NCBI GenBank assembly: GCA_005843835.1
Contig: SZXZ01000014.1
Span: 1 to 47,039, forward strand
Reading direction: 5' to 3'
Length of the DNA: 47,039 nt
From: Chlorobium sp.
GTDB taxonomy: Bacteria; Bacteroidota; Chlorobiia; Chlorobiales; Chlorobiaceae
In this document: positions 21,243 through 30,204 of the stretch, piece by piece
Position numbering within the stretch: position 1 is the stretch's first letter
Layout: every line of letters starts with the position of its first letter
Made by a program: the position numbers and the translations under genes
The notes under the pieces: generated by a model
What the model was told of the DNA's origin: nothing
Databases searched by the model: none
What the model saw: the letters and a program-made list of their open reading frames with translations, nothing else

Positions 21243-22325
21243 TTATGATAGTTCCTCTGCTGGAGTTGCATTTGTTATAGAAACCATGCGGGCAACCTCC
21301 ATTGATGCTCTATTGATTGCTTTCGATGTTGCAGAGTCAGGATAGCCAAGCACATAAGGAGTTCCTTTGTCGCCTCCTTCGCGGACAGCCCTGTCAATAG
21401 GAATTTCACCAAGGAATGGAATTCCCTGGGTTTTTGCAAATATTTCTCCTCCGTGATGGCCGAAAATAAAGTCTTTTGTTCCATCCGGAAGTTCGTAATA
21501 ACTCATATTTTCGACCAATCCTAGAATAGGTACTTTTACTTTACGAAACATACTGACAGCCTTCGATACATCAGCAAGTGCAACATCCTGAGGTGTTGTA
21601 ACAATTACAGCGCCGCTTAAAGGAATTGTCTGGGCAATGGTGATCTGAATATCCCCAGTCCCCGGTGGAAGGTCAAAAATCAGGTAGTCAAGTTCATTCC
21701 AATCCACCTCACTGATAAACTGCTTGATGGCACTCGACGCCATTGGGCCACGCCAGATAAGTGCTGTATCAGATTCTACGAGAAACCCGATCGACATAAG
21801 TTTTACGCCGTATTTTTCCAACGGAACAATATTTTTATCCAACATCTCAGGTTTAACGTTTTGCATGCCAAACATGGTTGGTATGCTCGGTCCGTAGAGA
21901 TCAGCATCAAGAAGGCCAACTTTAGCCCCTGATTTTGCAAGACTGACCGCAAGGTTAACTGCAAAAGTTGATTTGCCGACCCCACCTTTTCCAGACGCAA
22001 CTGCAATAATATTTTTAACCTCTTTCAACGGACGTTCATGATTGCAGTGATGATGATTGCAGGTCGAAGTAACTTTTGATGTCATGGTAACGTCTATACC
22101 TGCAGCTTCGGGCACATGGCTTTTTACAGCATCAATACACAAGGTCTTGATCTGTTCTTTAAGCGGGCAGGCCGGTGTAGTGAGTACGACGGTAAACGAT
22201 ATATTGTTGTCGCTGTCAATAGAGATATCCTCTATCATGTTGAGAGTGACAAGATCTTTTTTCAGGTCAGGCTCCTGAACGGTACTCAGCGCATCTATGA
22301 CCTGCGCCTCATTTACTAAAGACAT
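21243..22325 (-). CDS. mrp: Mrp/ApbC-family P-loop ATPase (iron-sulfur carrier type)
   Basis: MinD/Nbp35-like ATPase thought to carry Fe-S clusters. The 360-residue protein has an N-terminal MIP18/DUF59 domain (about 1-85, with TTPACPLKEQI), a short linker and a ParA-type ATPase with the deviant Walker A SGKGGVGKST (about 112-121), LLDADLYGPSIPTMFG and FDLPPGTGDIQI. The CxxC that bridges a cluster in many Mrp proteins is missing: after VENMSYYELPDG there are no cysteines. Instead, the linker carries a Cys/His cluster, Cys89-Asn-His-His-His-Cys94-Asn-His96. It is followed by the NifU-like gene and preceded by der on the same strand. Confidence 0.9.
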   Translation of the reverse strand: MSLVNEAQVIDALSTVQEPDLKKDLVTLNMIEDISIDSDNNISFTVVLTTPACPLKEQIKTLCIDAVKSHVPEAAGIDVTMTSKVTSTCNHHHCNHERPLKEVKNIIAVASGKGGVGKSTFAVNLAVSLAKSGAKVGLLDADLYGPSIPTMFGMQNVKPEMLDKNIVPLEKYGVKLMSIGFLVESDTALIWRGPMASSAIKQFISEVDWNELDYLIFDLPPGTGDIQITIAQTIPLSGAVIVTTPQDVALADVSKAVSMFRKVKVPILGLVENMSYYELPDGTKDFIFGHHGGEIFAKTQGIPFLGEIPIDRAVREGGDKGTPYVLGYPDSATSKAINRASMEVARMVSITNATPAEELS

Positions 22326-22391
22326 ACGATTTCATTGATTAAATGTTGCTGAAAAAAAACAGGGCAGTTCAGTTCTTTTGAATGAAAAATT

Positions 22392-23705
22392 TTATTTCTG
22401 AAGAAAACGCATAGACAAAGGAACACCCTCAAGGCTGAAATGTTCCCGGAGTTTATTTTCGAGAAACTTCCTGAAATTATTCTGAACGAGCAAAGGGTCA
22501 TTGCAGAAAAAAGCAAAAACAGGCCAGGCTGCATTAATTTGTGTCACATACTTGATTTTGAGCTCTTTGCCCGACTTCGTTGAAACATGTGTTTGTGAAA
22601 GCGCCTCTTCAAGAAACTTGTTGAGAACGCTGGTACTGATTTTGCGTGACCGGTTACGGCTTATTTCCTGTGCAGTGTCAATAGCCCTGTAAAGGTTTTT
22701 TTTAGTCAGTGCTGAAATAAATAAAACCGGAACGTAGGAAAGGTTTCCCATGTTCAAACGCAGGTTCTCCTCATAAATCTTGCTTGTCTTAGAATCCTTT
22801 TCGATCAGATCCCATTTGTTGATAAGAAGAAGCGCACCCTTTTTACGCTCGACAGCCATATTGATAATTTTCATATCCTGTTTTTCAATGCCCGGTGCAG
22901 CATCCAGCATCACCAGTGCAACTTCGCATCGTTCAATGGCTTTCTCAGTTCTCAGCGAGCTGTAAAACTCTATACCGGCATCAATCTTTGTTCGTTTTCT
23001 TAATCCTGCGGTATCGATAAGAATGAACTCTTGCTGCTTGCGTGTAAAGCGGCTGTCTATGGCATCCCGTGTTGTACCGGGTATGTTCGAAACAATGAGA
23101 CGGTTTGAACCGAGAAGGGCATTGACAAAACTCGATTTCCCGACATTGGGTCTTCCTACTACAGCAAGCTTGATAGCGGAATCTTCTTCGTTGACTGTTT
23201 TTTCCAGAGATGGCAGCGCCTCAAGAATGTCATCAAGCATGTCGGCAACTCCACTGCCGTCTTTTGCTGATATAAAGTAAGGGCTCGTGAACCCGGTGCT
23301 TATAAATGACTCAGCATCCAGGGTGAGTTGCGGTGTTTCAACCTTGTTGACCGCAAAAAAAAGCTGTTTATGCTGGAAGGTACGCTGCAAAAGCCTCGCG
23401 AGTTCAAGATCTTCATAAGCAAGGCCGGCGCGTGCATCAGTCAGGAATATGACGATATCAGCTTCCTGGATTGCCATCATAGTCTGCTCAAGCATTGCCA
23501 TACTTATAATATCTCCATCGGCGTTATAGCCGCCGGTGTCCATCAGAAGGAATTGTTTTCCCTGCCACTCACCTTCTGAGATGTGTCGGTCACGTGTAAC
23601 ACCGGGGGTGCTGTCAACTATGGCGCTTTTCTGACGCAGGATTCTGTTGAATAAGGTAGACTTGCCGACGTTTGGACGGCCAACCAAAGCAATTAAAGGC
23701 TTCAT
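22392..23705 (-). CDS. der: Ribosome-associated GTPase Der (EngA)
   Basis: Essential GTPase that helps mature the 50S subunit. The 437-residue protein has two tandem G domains, each with a P-loop GRPNVGKS (residues 8-15 and again about 180), DTGGY and DTAGLRKR G3 motifs, NKVE and NKWD G4 motifs, and a C-terminal KH-like domain ending near the stop. Two G domains separate Der from Era and ObgE. The gene precedes mrp on the same strand (66 bases) and is divergent from rplM, in line with its ribosome role. Confidence 0.96.
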   Translation of the reverse strand: MKPLIALVGRPNVGKSTLFNRILRQKSAIVDSTPGVTRDRHISEGEWQGKQFLLMDTGGYNADGDIISMAMLEQTMMAIQEADIVIFLTDARAGLAYEDLELARLLQRTFQHKQLFFAVNKVETPQLTLDAESFISTGFTSPYFISAKDGSGVADMLDDILEALPSLEKTVNEEDSAIKLAVVGRPNVGKSSFVNALLGSNRLIVSNIPGTTRDAIDSRFTRKQQEFILIDTAGLRKRTKIDAGIEFYSSLRTEKAIERCEVALVMLDAAPGIEKQDMKIINMAVERKKGALLLINKWDLIEKDSKTSKIYEENLRLNMGNLSYVPVLFISALTKKNLYRAIDTAQEISRNRSRKISTSVLNKFLEEALSQTHVSTKSGKELKIKYVTQINAAWPVFAFFCNDPLLVQNNFRKFLENKLREHFSLEGVPLSMRFLQK

Positions 23706-23750
23706 AAGAACAAATACAGTCTTGGTAAAAAAAAGTGAATCCGTATCCTC

Positions 23751-23781
23751 TTGGAATTCCTGATTAGATATAAGGTATAAT
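23751..23781 (+). promoter_or_regulatory. Candidate promoter of the rplM-rpsI operon
   Basis: TTGGAA at 23751-23756 and a perfect TATAAT at 23776-23781 with a 19-base spacer lie about 80 bases before rplM, in the der-rplM divergent gap. TTTG directly follows the -10. The leader would be about 70 bases. Confidence 0.45.
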
Positions 23782-23858
23782 TTGTAGAATTAAGTGGAAT
23801 AATTTACATTGATGAACTTTATTTTTCGGAAAAGTCCAGTTAATCCTATAGTAAGAGC

Positions 23859-24308
23859 ATGAGCAAGACGATAAGTTTTAAAACATATTCGGCAAAACCA
23901 GCAGAAGTTGATCGGAAGTGGTATGTCGTTGATGCCGATGGTCAGGTATTGGGCAGAATGGCTTCAGAAATTGCAAAAGTCCTTAGAGGCAAGCATAAGC
24001 CGCAATTCACGCCCCACATTGATACAGGTGATTTTATTGTGGTAACCAATGCCGAGAAAGTCGCTTTGACCGGCAAAAAGGAAGAACAGAAAAGCTACTT
24101 TTCGCATTCTCATTATCCTGGCGGTGTCAAAATTGATCATGTCAAGGACCTGTTGAAGAAAAGACCAGAAAAAATAATTGAAAATGCTGTCTGGGGAATG
24201 TTGCCACACAACAATCTCGGCCGTCAGCTGTTCAGAAAACTTAAAGTCTATTCCGGTTCAGAGCATCCACATGCTTCGCAGTCTCCTGCTGAAATGAAAG
24301 TCAACTAA
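23859..24308 (+). CDS. rplM: 50S ribosomal protein L13
   Basis: Early-assembly protein of the large subunit. The 149 residues include [47 protein letters not shown] and the conserved [21 protein letters not shown]. It is placed directly before rpsI, the usual bacterial L13-S9 pair, with 17 bases between them. Confidence 0.97.
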   Translation: MSKTISFKTYSAKPAEVDRKWYVVDADGQVLGRMASEIAKVLRGKHKPQFTPHIDTGDFIVVTNAEKVALTGKKEEQKSYFSHSHYPGGVKIDHVKDLLKKRPEKIIENAVWGMLPHNNLGRQLFRKLKVYSGSEHPHASQSPAEMKVN

Positions 24309-24325
24309 ACAATAAAGAATAGGGA

Positions 24326-24715
24326 ATGAAAGAGGTTATCGATACAGTAGGTCGCCGTAAAACCTCGGTGGCTCGAGCATTTATGACACCGGGAAAAGGC
24401 CGGGTTATTGTCAACAAGTTGCCGATTGAAGAGTATTTCAAGGACGAATTCAAGCGTCAGCAGGCTTTGAGGCCTCTTGTGCTTACCGAAAAATCAGAAG
24501 AGTTTGATATTAAGGTCAATGTTCAGGGAGGCGGCGTCAGCGGTCAATCCGGAGCTGTCAGTCTTGCTATTGCCCGTGCTCTTACTGAGTTTGACGAAGC
24601 CGCCCGTGCGGTACTGAAAACAGAGAAACTTCTTACCAGAGATCCCCGCATGGTTGAACGGAAAAAATTCGGCCGTAAAAAGGCTCGCAAACGTTTCCAG
24701 TTCTCAAAGCGTTAA
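24326..24715 (+). CDS. rpsI: 30S ribosomal protein S9
   Basis: Small-subunit protein whose basic C-terminal tail reaches the P-site tRNA. The 129 residues show [41 protein letters not shown] and the tail ending [13 protein letters not shown]; the terminal Lys-Arg that contacts tRNA is present. Second gene of the L13-S9 operon. A structured 160-base gap separates it from rpsB. Confidence 0.97.
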   Translation: MKEVIDTVGRRKTSVARAFMTPGKGRVIVNKLPIEEYFKDEFKRQQALRPLVLTEKSEEFDIKVNVQGGGVSGQSGAVSLAIARALTEFDEAARAVLKTEKLLTRDPRMVERKKFGRKKARKRFQFSKR

Positions 24716-24760
24716 TCCAATTTTTCTTTTTGTATCTCAGAAAACAACTCACATATCATG

Positions 24761-24818
24761 TTCTTCTGGACACAGTTCAGAAGAAGCTTTCCGGAAGTGT
24801 CCGGCGTTCAGCGCCGGA
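24761..24818 (+). ncRNA. Structured leader upstream of rpsB
   Basis: Three consecutive inverted repeats lie in 58 bases: a perfect 8-base-pair stem TTCTTCTG/CAGAAGAA (24761-24785, 9-base loop), the short palindrome TTCCGGAA (24789-24796), and a perfect 7-base-pair GC-rich stem TCCGGCG/CGCCGGA (24800-24818, loop TTCAG). None is followed by a T-run, so they do not look like simple terminators. The rpsB start is 55 bases further on. By analogy with other ribosomal operons this may be an autoregulatory leader bound by S2, or a processed 5' end. That is inference; I do not recognise it as a named RNA family. Confidence 0.45.
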
Positions 24819-24873
24819 TACCGTAAGGTATATGCATGATAGAGGAATAACTAAATAACGAGGAATCGTAACA

Positions 24874-25629
24874 ATGTCACATTTTCAGCTTGAAGAGATG
24901 CTCCGCGCAGGAGTTCACTTCGGTCACCTCGCACGTCGCTGGTGCCCGAAAATGAAACCGTACATTTTCATGGAAAAGAACGGTGTTCATATTATCGATT
25001 TGCAAAAAACCGTAGTACTTGCCGATGAAGCACTTAAGGCGCTAGAGGCAATTGCACAGACGGGCCGTGAAGTAATGTTTGTCGGTACCAAAAAACAGGC
25101 TAAACACATTATTGCAGAAGAAGCTGAACGTGCAGGAATGCCGTATGTCTGTGAACGGTGGCTTGGAGGTATGCTTACCAATTTTCAGACCATTCGCCAG
25201 AGCATAAGACGAATGAACTCAATTGATCGCATGGCAACTGATGGCACCTTCGATATGATTACCAAGAAGGAACGCCTTATGCTCGCCCGTGAAAAAGAAA
25301 AGCTGATGAGGATTTTAGGTGGTATTGCCACAATGACAAGACTTCCGGCAGCACTCTTTATCGTTGATATCAAAAAAGAACATATTGCTATCAAAGAAGC
25401 CCGTTCGCTTGGAATTCCGATTATTGCAATGGTTGATACTAACTGCGACCCTGAACTGGTTGATTTTGTTATTCCGGCAAACGATGATGCCATCCGTTCT
25501 ATCAAGCTTATGGTTACAGCCGTAGCTGATACTGTTATTAATGCACGCGCTCTGAAAGTCGAACAGGAAGTACTTGCCGATCTTGATGAAGTAGAAGAGG
25601 ATGGCGAAAAAGAAGAAATCAGCGAATAA
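24874..25629 (+). CDS. rpsB: 30S ribosomal protein S2
   Basis: Small-subunit protein needed for binding S1 and for initiation. The 251 residues show [56 protein letters not shown] and the [30 protein letters not shown] block. An acidic C-terminal tail ([16 protein letters not shown]) extends past the core. GAGGAATC upstream of ATG 24874 gives a fair ribosome binding site. It is followed by tsf after 33 bases, the standard rpsB-tsf order. Confidence 0.97.
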   Translation: MSHFQLEEMLRAGVHFGHLARRWCPKMKPYIFMEKNGVHIIDLQKTVVLADEALKALEAIAQTGREVMFVGTKKQAKHIIAEEAERAGMPYVCERWLGGMLTNFQTIRQSIRRMNSIDRMATDGTFDMITKKERLMLAREKEKLMRILGGIATMTRLPAALFIVDIKKEHIAIKEARSLGIPIIAMVDTNCDPELVDFVIPANDDAIRSIKLMVTAVADTVINARALKVEQEVLADLDEVEEDGEKEEISE

Positions 25630-25662
25630 TCAACGTTTATAATCAATAAGATTGAAATTTCA

Positions 25663-26529
25663 ATGAGCCAGATTTCAGCAAAAGATGTTAAAAATCTCCG
25701 CGATATAACAGGTGTAGGAATGATGGACTGCAAAAAAGCCCTTGATGAAACAGGCGGCGATGTGCAGAAAGCTATTGAGTACCTTCGTAAGAAAGGAGCA
25801 GCCCTTGCAGCTAAGCGGGCAGACAAAGAGGCCAGAGAAGGGATGATATTAATTAAAATAACTCCGGACCATCAAGCCGGTGTTATTCTTGAACTCAACT
25901 GCGAAACTGATTTTGTTGCCCGAGGCGCTGTTTTCACAGGTTTTGCAAACGAGCTTTGTGACCTTGCTCTTGCAAACCGCACGAATACTCCGGAAGCACT
26001 TCTCAACCTTACACTTGGTGAAGCTTATGGTGGCGAATCTGTTGATGATGCCATTAAGTCTATGACAGGAAAACTGGGTGAAAAGATTAATCTCAAGCGC
26101 CTTGCTTTTTACAGTGCTCCTGACGGGCTCGTGGAGGCATATACTCATCCGGGTTCTCAGCTCGGGACCATTATTTACGTAGCTACAGACAAGCCTGAAA
26201 TCGTCAGGGAGCTGGCAAAAGATCTGGCAATGCAGGTAGCTGCCGCAGAACCGATTGTTGCAGTTCGCGCGGATGTTCCTGCCGATTATATTGCTAAGGA
26301 GGCTGAAATCTATAAACAGCAGGCATTAGGGCAGGGAAAGAAAGAAGAGTTCGTAGACAAGATAGTGCAGGGTCGGTTGGAAAAGTATTACCAGGAGGTA
26401 GTGCTTTCCGAGCAGTCTTTTATTAAAGACAACAACACGAAAGTATCTGATGTTCTCGACGAATTCCGAAAAAAGCATCAGGCTAAGGTCGATGTGATAG
26501 GGTTTGTACGCTATAAGTTAGGAGAGTAA
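25663..26529 (+). CDS. tsf: Elongation factor Ts
   Basis: Nucleotide-exchange factor for EF-Tu. The 288 residues hold the N-terminal UBA-like domain ([37 protein letters not shown]), the EF-Tu contact region with [11 protein letters not shown] (the TDFV motif that intrudes into EF-Tu), and the core repeats with [13 protein letters not shown]. An insertion relative to short EF-Ts forms gives the longer length seen in many Gram-negative bacteria. Second gene of rpsB-tsf, closed by a strong terminator. Confidence 0.97.
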   Translation: MSQISAKDVKNLRDITGVGMMDCKKALDETGGDVQKAIEYLRKKGAALAAKRADKEAREGMILIKITPDHQAGVILELNCETDFVARGAVFTGFANELCDLALANRTNTPEALLNLTLGEAYGGESVDDAIKSMTGKLGEKINLKRLAFYSAPDGLVEAYTHPGSQLGTIIYVATDKPEIVRELAKDLAMQVAAAEPIVAVRADVPADYIAKEAEIYKQQALGQGKKEEFVDKIVQGRLEKYYQEVVLSEQSFIKDNNTKVSDVLDEFRKKHQAKVDVIGFVRYKLGE

Positions 26530-26563
26530 AAAAAAAGCCTCGTTTGTTCGAGGCTTTTTTTTT
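26528..26563 (+). terminator. Rho-independent terminator after tsf
   Basis: The stem AAGCCTCG/CGAGGCTT with loop TTTGTT has a long A run on its left and nine Ts on its right. It starts at the tsf stop codon. The A/T symmetry could also stop transcription from the other strand. Confidence 0.92.
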
Positions 26564-26618
26564 AAATAGAATTAGGTGAGTATGGTTTTAATAATCCTTC
26601 ATTTCGGAGAATAAGGAT

Positions 26619-27338
26619 ATGCTGCAGTATAAGCGCATCTTGTTGAAATTGAGCGGAGAAGCCCTCGCAGGACACGATGGATACGGTATTAATATTGATA
26701 TGCTGGAGCGCTATGCCGAAGAAATAAAAGAAGCACGTGAACTTGGTGCTGAAATTGCCCTTGTTATTGGAGGAGGCAACATCTTTCGCGGCGTGTCAGA
26801 AGCAGCAGCTAAAATGGATCGGGTCCAGGCAGATTATATGGGTATGCTTGCAACAGTCATTAATGCCATAGCCTTTCAGGACGTATTAGAACGTAAAGGC
26901 GTATATACCCGCTTACAGACAGCCATAAAGATGGAGCAGATGGCTGAACCCTTCATCAGACGAAGAGCCATACGCCACCTTGAAAAGGGTAGGGTTGTTA
27001 TTTTCGGTGCCGGCACAGGAAATCCCTATTTTACTACCGATACGGCAGCCGCATTGAGAGCTATAGAAATAGAAGCCGATGTGATTGTTAAGGGAACAAG
27101 AGTGGATGGGGTTTACGATTCTGACCCTGAAAAAAATCCTGAGGCACTGTTTTATTCCAAAATATCCTATCTCGATGTTATTCGAAAAAATTTGAGAGTA
27201 ATGGATATGACCGCCATTACTCTCTGTAGAGAAAACGCTCTGCCGATAGTCGTGATGAATATGAACGAAAAAGGAAACTTCACAAAACTTTTGCGCGGCC
27301 ATAAAGTAGGATCACTTGTACACAGTGATATACTCTAA
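26619..27338 (+). CDS. pyrH: Uridylate kinase
   Basis: Hexameric bacterial UMP kinase: UMP + ATP to UDP, feeding pyrimidine nucleotides. The 239 residues match the amino-acid-kinase fold, with [41 protein letters not shown], and [28 protein letters not shown] precedes ATG 26619. pyrH after rpsB-tsf is a very common bacterial order, but here a strong terminator separates them, so pyrH needs read-through or its own promoter. Its stop overlaps the convergent recX stop. Confidence 0.97.
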   Translation: MLQYKRILLKLSGEALAGHDGYGINIDMLERYAEEIKEARELGAEIALVIGGGNIFRGVSEAAAKMDRVQADYMGMLATVINAIAFQDVLERKGVYTRLQTAIKMEQMAEPFIRRRAIRHLEKGRVVIFGAGTGNPYFTTDTAAALRAIEIEADVIVKGTRVDGVYDSDPEKNPEALFYSKISYLDVIRKNLRVMDMTAITLCRENALPIVVMNMNEKGNFTKLLRGHKVGSLVHSDIL

Positions 27339-27817
27339 TCGAAATGTTCATACATCTCACTCACCTGAAAAAGTCGAGTGAGCACGTTTTGAATGTCATG
27401 CCACTCGAAACCCCTGTTACGCAGAAATACCTCTAATTTATTTTTCCTGCTAGCCTCCGTATTTCCGCGAACCGATCCAATCTTTTTTTCAGCTGCACGA
27501 TAGCAAAGTTCCTCACTGTCATATTCCTGAAGAAGAGTTCCTATAATTGAATCAGCGACTCCTTTATTTCTAAGCTCCGCTCGCATTCTAACTTTTCCTG
27601 AGGGCTTACGTCTTGAGCGACTTCTGATCAGTTCATTACCGAACACAATATCGTCCATTACTCCCTGACCTTTCAATTTCTCCAGCACCTGATCAACACT
27701 TTCACGGGGGTAACCTTTTTTCAAAAGCTTTTTTTCAAGCTCCATGCAGCTGTGATTGCGCAATCCAAGTAATTTCAAGGCAAACCCCATAACACTCATC
27801 GAAAGATTGCCTTCCAT
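27335..27817 (-). CDS. recX: Regulatory protein RecX
   Basis: Small three-helix-repeat protein that modulates RecA filaments. About 160 residues; visible signatures are [40 protein letters not shown], and [23 protein letters not shown], followed by a third repeat. GTG 27823 (two codons upstream) or ATG 27799 (with GGAAGG at 10 bases) are alternative starts, so the N-terminus is uncertain. recA is not in the window. The 3' end overlaps pyrH by four bases, tail-to-tail. Confidence 0.88.
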   Translation of the reverse strand: MEGNLSMSVMGFALKLLGLRNHSCMELEKKLLKKGYPRESVDQVLEKLKGQGVMDDIVFGNELIRSRSRRKPSGKVRMRAELRNKGVADSIIGTLLQEYDSEELCYRAAEKKIGSVRGNTEASRKNKLEVFLRNRGFEWHDIQNVLTRLFQVSEMYEHFD

Positions 27818-27917
27818 ATCCACAATTTTAAAGTGAAAATAAATTGCAGCTATACCATTGACTTCATAAAAAGATCACATGTTCAGGAAAGGTTCAAGCC
27901 ACGATGGGAACCTTGTG

Positions 27918-28409
27918 TCAGTTAAAATAATAGCGGAGGCCGACAGCTCCATTCCAATTAAGATTGATATTTGGTTTTAGATCTAGCACAGGAACTACTT
28001 CAGCAAATATATCCACAGGAACTTCAGAAACCAGATACGTGATCCCGAGAGGTGCTCGTATACCAAGGTTAGATTCGTTATTCCTGTTTTTAACCCGCAC
28101 ACCTATACCATAGTACCATGGAAGTTTGCCTTTCGCTTCTGAAGAATTGGTGTTTAAAGAAGCGCCGTGTATAAGGTAGTCAGCATGAAATTGAAAAGGA
28201 TTATTATTTGCAAGCGATAGAGCAAAAGCCGCATCAAGAGCAGTTGTTCGATCAAGCCAATATTTCACACTAACCCCGGTTGGTTCGCCGAAAATGCCTC
28301 CAATACCAATACCGTCTCTGGCATAGGTTACGGGAGTTGAGCATGTGATAGATAATAATACAAAAGCAATAGCTGAGATAAGCCTGGCCAGATTATTCCT
28401 TTTTATCAT
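27918..28409 (-). CDS. Small exported protein, probable outer-membrane beta-barrel
   Basis: A 163-residue protein of unassigned function. It has a signal peptide (basic MIKRNNLAR, hydrophobic about 10-27, probable cleavage after TYA), then glycine-rich, alternating-hydrophobic strands starting GIGIGGIFGEPTGVSVKYWL and ending in ...NGAVGLRYYFN. A C-terminal aromatic residue pattern (Tyr-Tyr-Phe-Asn) is what outer-membrane barrels show. The DRTTALDAAFALSL segment recalls small OmpW/OmpX-like barrels, but I cannot name a family. The ATG at 28409 is chosen because the signal peptide begins there; the frame stays open to 28472. Divergent from the arsC-like gene. Confidence 0.65.
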   Translation of the reverse strand: MIKRNNLARLISAIAFVLLSITCSTPVTYARDGIGIGGIFGEPTGVSVKYWLDRTTALDAAFALSLANNNPFQFHADYLIHGASLNTNSSEAKGKLPWYYGIGVRVKNRNNESNLGIRAPLGITYLVSEVPVDIFAEVVPVLDLKPNINLNWNGAVGLRYYFN

Positions 28410-28658
28410 AGTGTCTTCCTGTAATTGTGTGATTGCAAAAAAAACTAAACCGGTATCATAAAGCAATCCCAAGCTATCCGATGGAACAGGATATCTAGCT
28501 ACACGTTCTGAACCGATGTTGAGAGTAAATAATACATGAATAGCAACTTAACAAAGGTATGAAATGTTACTTTATTTTTAAAAGTTCAAGTTAATAGTGA
28601 ATAATTGCCCCCGATTGTTCAATGGGAAAGCAGATTAATTGAAGTAAAGGGAGTGATC

Positions 28659-29114
28659 ATGAATAAAAAGCAAAATGTACTTTTTCTCTGTAATGATAAC
28701 TCAGCTCGAAGCCAGATGGCCGAAGGACTGCTGCGCTCTATGGCAGGCGAGCACTTCGAATCACTCAGCGCAGGGCTTGAGCCTACAGATGCAGTTCATC
28801 CTTTTGCTATAAAAGTTATGGACGAAATCGGTATTGATATAAGTGCTCAGATCCCGAAAGCAGTCGACATTTATCTTGGAAAAACTATGATCCATGATCT
28901 CATGACATTGTGTGACAAAGCACAGTCGACCTGTCCAAGGGTCTGGCCCGGAACCCCGTTTCAAAAACGTTATTACTGGCCGGTATCTGATCCCGGGGGT
29001 GTATCCAGTTCAGAAGAAGAGCGGTTAGAAGTATTTCGTAAGGTGCGCGATGAACTCAAGGTGAACATAGCTTCATGGCTGGTAGAAGTTCAAGAGCATT
29101 CTGTCCGGTCCTGA
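28659..29114 (+). CDS. arsC: Low-molecular-weight phosphatase-fold protein, thioredoxin-type arsenate reductase (ArsC-like)
   Basis: 151 residues with the LMW phosphatase P-loop C-x5-R (Cys11 to Arg17, in LCNDNSARSQMAEGLLR) and the further two cysteines of thioredoxin-coupled arsenate reductases (Cys85 and Cys92 in LMTLCDKAQSTCPRVWPG). The typical loop reads CTGNSCRS; here it is CNDNSARS, so the middle cysteine is Ala, as in many ArsC proteins. Arsenate reduction to arsenite is therefore plausible. No arsR, arsB or acr3 lies beside it, so the annotation rests on the three cysteines only. ATG 28659 follows AAAGGGAG. An unsupported open frame extends upstream to 28605. Confidence 0.72.
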   Translation: MNKKQNVLFLCNDNSARSQMAEGLLRSMAGEHFESLSAGLEPTDAVHPFAIKVMDEIGIDISAQIPKAVDIYLGKTMIHDLMTLCDKAQSTCPRVWPGTPFQKRYYWPVSDPGGVSSSEEERLEVFRKVRDELKVNIASWLVEVQEHSVRS

Positions 29115-29146
29115 ATCATAGATACAATTCCGGGTATCATTGTTTT

Positions 29147-29168
29147 CCATGGATTATTTGATCCATGG
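29147..29168. repeat. Perfect hairpin in the arsC-bchV gap
   Basis: CCATGGAT, a 6-base loop and ATCCATGG form a perfect 8-base-pair stem, 33 bases after the arsC-like stop. There is only a weak T-rich run behind it (TTGTCCGGTTATTTAT), so it may be a poor terminator or a protein site. The rest of the 282-base gap (to 29396) shows nothing I can name; it must hold the promoter of the downstream gene. Confidence 0.4.
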
Positions 29169-29396
29169 TTGTCCGGTTATTTATGCGAAAGATTAACACC
29201 CTCATTATCGCATAATAAATTTCAAAGGGTATATGTTGATTATTTTTATTGCTCTTAAACCGGCAGCAGTTTTCCTCCCAAGCTTTTTCTCTCACTTCAA
29301 TTTTGCTATATTCAAAGCTTTACTTGCGACAGAGTCAGGTTGATGTCGTGATGTTCTTGTCACTTCTATTACTATCAGTTAAGTGTTAAAACACAG

Positions 29397-29870
29397 ATGC
29401 CACGATACACCCCGGAACAACTTGCTAAACGAAATGCCTCCATCTGGACTGATATCCAGATTATTCTAGCTCCTATCCAGTTTTTGCTCTTTGTTGTGGG
29501 TGTTAGCACAACCGCTCTCTATGCCAATGGACTTTTTGTGACGAGCTTTTACTGGGTCAGTATAGCGATTCTATTTAAAACGCTCTTTTTTGCTCTTCTT
29601 TTTATAACAGGCATGTTTTTTGAAAAGGAGATTTTTGATAAGTGGGTATACTCCAAAGAGTTTTTGTGGGAAGATGTCGGCAGTACCGTAGCCGCAGTAT
29701 TTCATCTTCTCTACTTCTTCATGACCTTCCTCGGCTATTCTGAACATGTGCTTATCTGGGAAGCATTTCTGGCATATTTTACTTATGTGATCAATGCTCT
29801 GCAGTACCTTATCAGGATTATTCTCGAAAAACTCAATGAACGTAAACTTAGGATTGAAGGCCAAATCTGA
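29397..29870 (+). CDS. bchV: 3-vinyl bacteriochlorophyllide hydratase, BchV/BchF type
   Basis: Adds water across the 3-vinyl group of bacteriochlorophyllide precursors, a step in making bacteriochlorophyll c/d/e for chlorosomes. The 157-residue membrane protein opens [27 protein letters not shown], which parallels Rhodobacter BchF (YTPEQ..R..IWT..Q..LAPVQF), and has four hydrophobic segments (about 20-45, 48-70, 95-115, 120-145) with the internal [20 protein letters not shown]. Chlorobi carry two paralogues, bchF and bchV. I favour BchV because, as I recall, bchV sits a few genes from the RuBisCO-like gene in C. tepidum, as here. The BchF/BchV choice needs a tree. No clear ribosome binding site is visible. 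Confidence 0.75.
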   Translation: MPRYTPEQLAKRNASIWTDIQIILAPIQFLLFVVGVSTTALYANGLFVTSFYWVSIAILFKTLFFALLFITGMFFEKEIFDKWVYSKEFLWEDVGSTVAAVFHLLYFFMTFLGYSEHVLIWEAFLAYFTYVINALQYLIRIILEKLNERKLRIEGQI

Positions 29871-29906
29871 GGGGATTTATTTTTGTTGTAAAGAAACACA
29901 AGTCCA

Positions 29907-30128
29907 ATGAAATACAGTTTTAAAAAACTTTGGAATACCACTTTTCTGTTTGTTGGCCCCATATGGTATTTGCTTGTATGGATGATCTGGTCTTCGGGCC
30001 AGGTTCAAAATATTGCTGATAAAATGTCTTTTCTAGGGACTGTTATTCCTGGCTTTCTTCTTATTTACAGCGCAGGATTTTTTATTGAGGGTTGGCATGA
30101 ACGGAAGAAAAAGAAAAATCTTCCCTGA
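29907..30128 (+). CDS. Unrecognised 73-residue membrane protein
   Basis: I do not recognise this protein. It has a basic N-terminus (KYSFKKLWN), a hydrophobic span at about 11-28 (TTFLFVGPIWYLLVWMIW), a polar stretch SSGQVQNIADK, a second hydrophobic span at about 39-57, and a very basic tail (HERKKKKNLP), which predicts two transmembrane helices with both ends in the cytoplasm. It lies 36 bases after bchV and 76 before the aldolase/dehydrogenase gene, all on one strand, so it is probably in the same transcript. A role alongside the membrane-bound vinyl hydratase is a guess from position only. Confidence 0.6.
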   Translation: MKYSFKKLWNTTFLFVGPIWYLLVWMIWSSGQVQNIADKMSFLGTVIPGFLLIYSAGFFIEGWHERKKKKNLP

Positions 30129-30204
30129 AGGGACTTCATTAACTTGGTTGTCTTTTTTTTCAACAATACACGCCGGGTTACGGTGTGAGCAGTATAGATT
30201 TACT

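Noticed and set aside
28605-28658. Upstream extension of the arsC-like gene
   Set aside because: The ribosome binding site and the P-loop distance fit ATG 28659; the extension is not supported.
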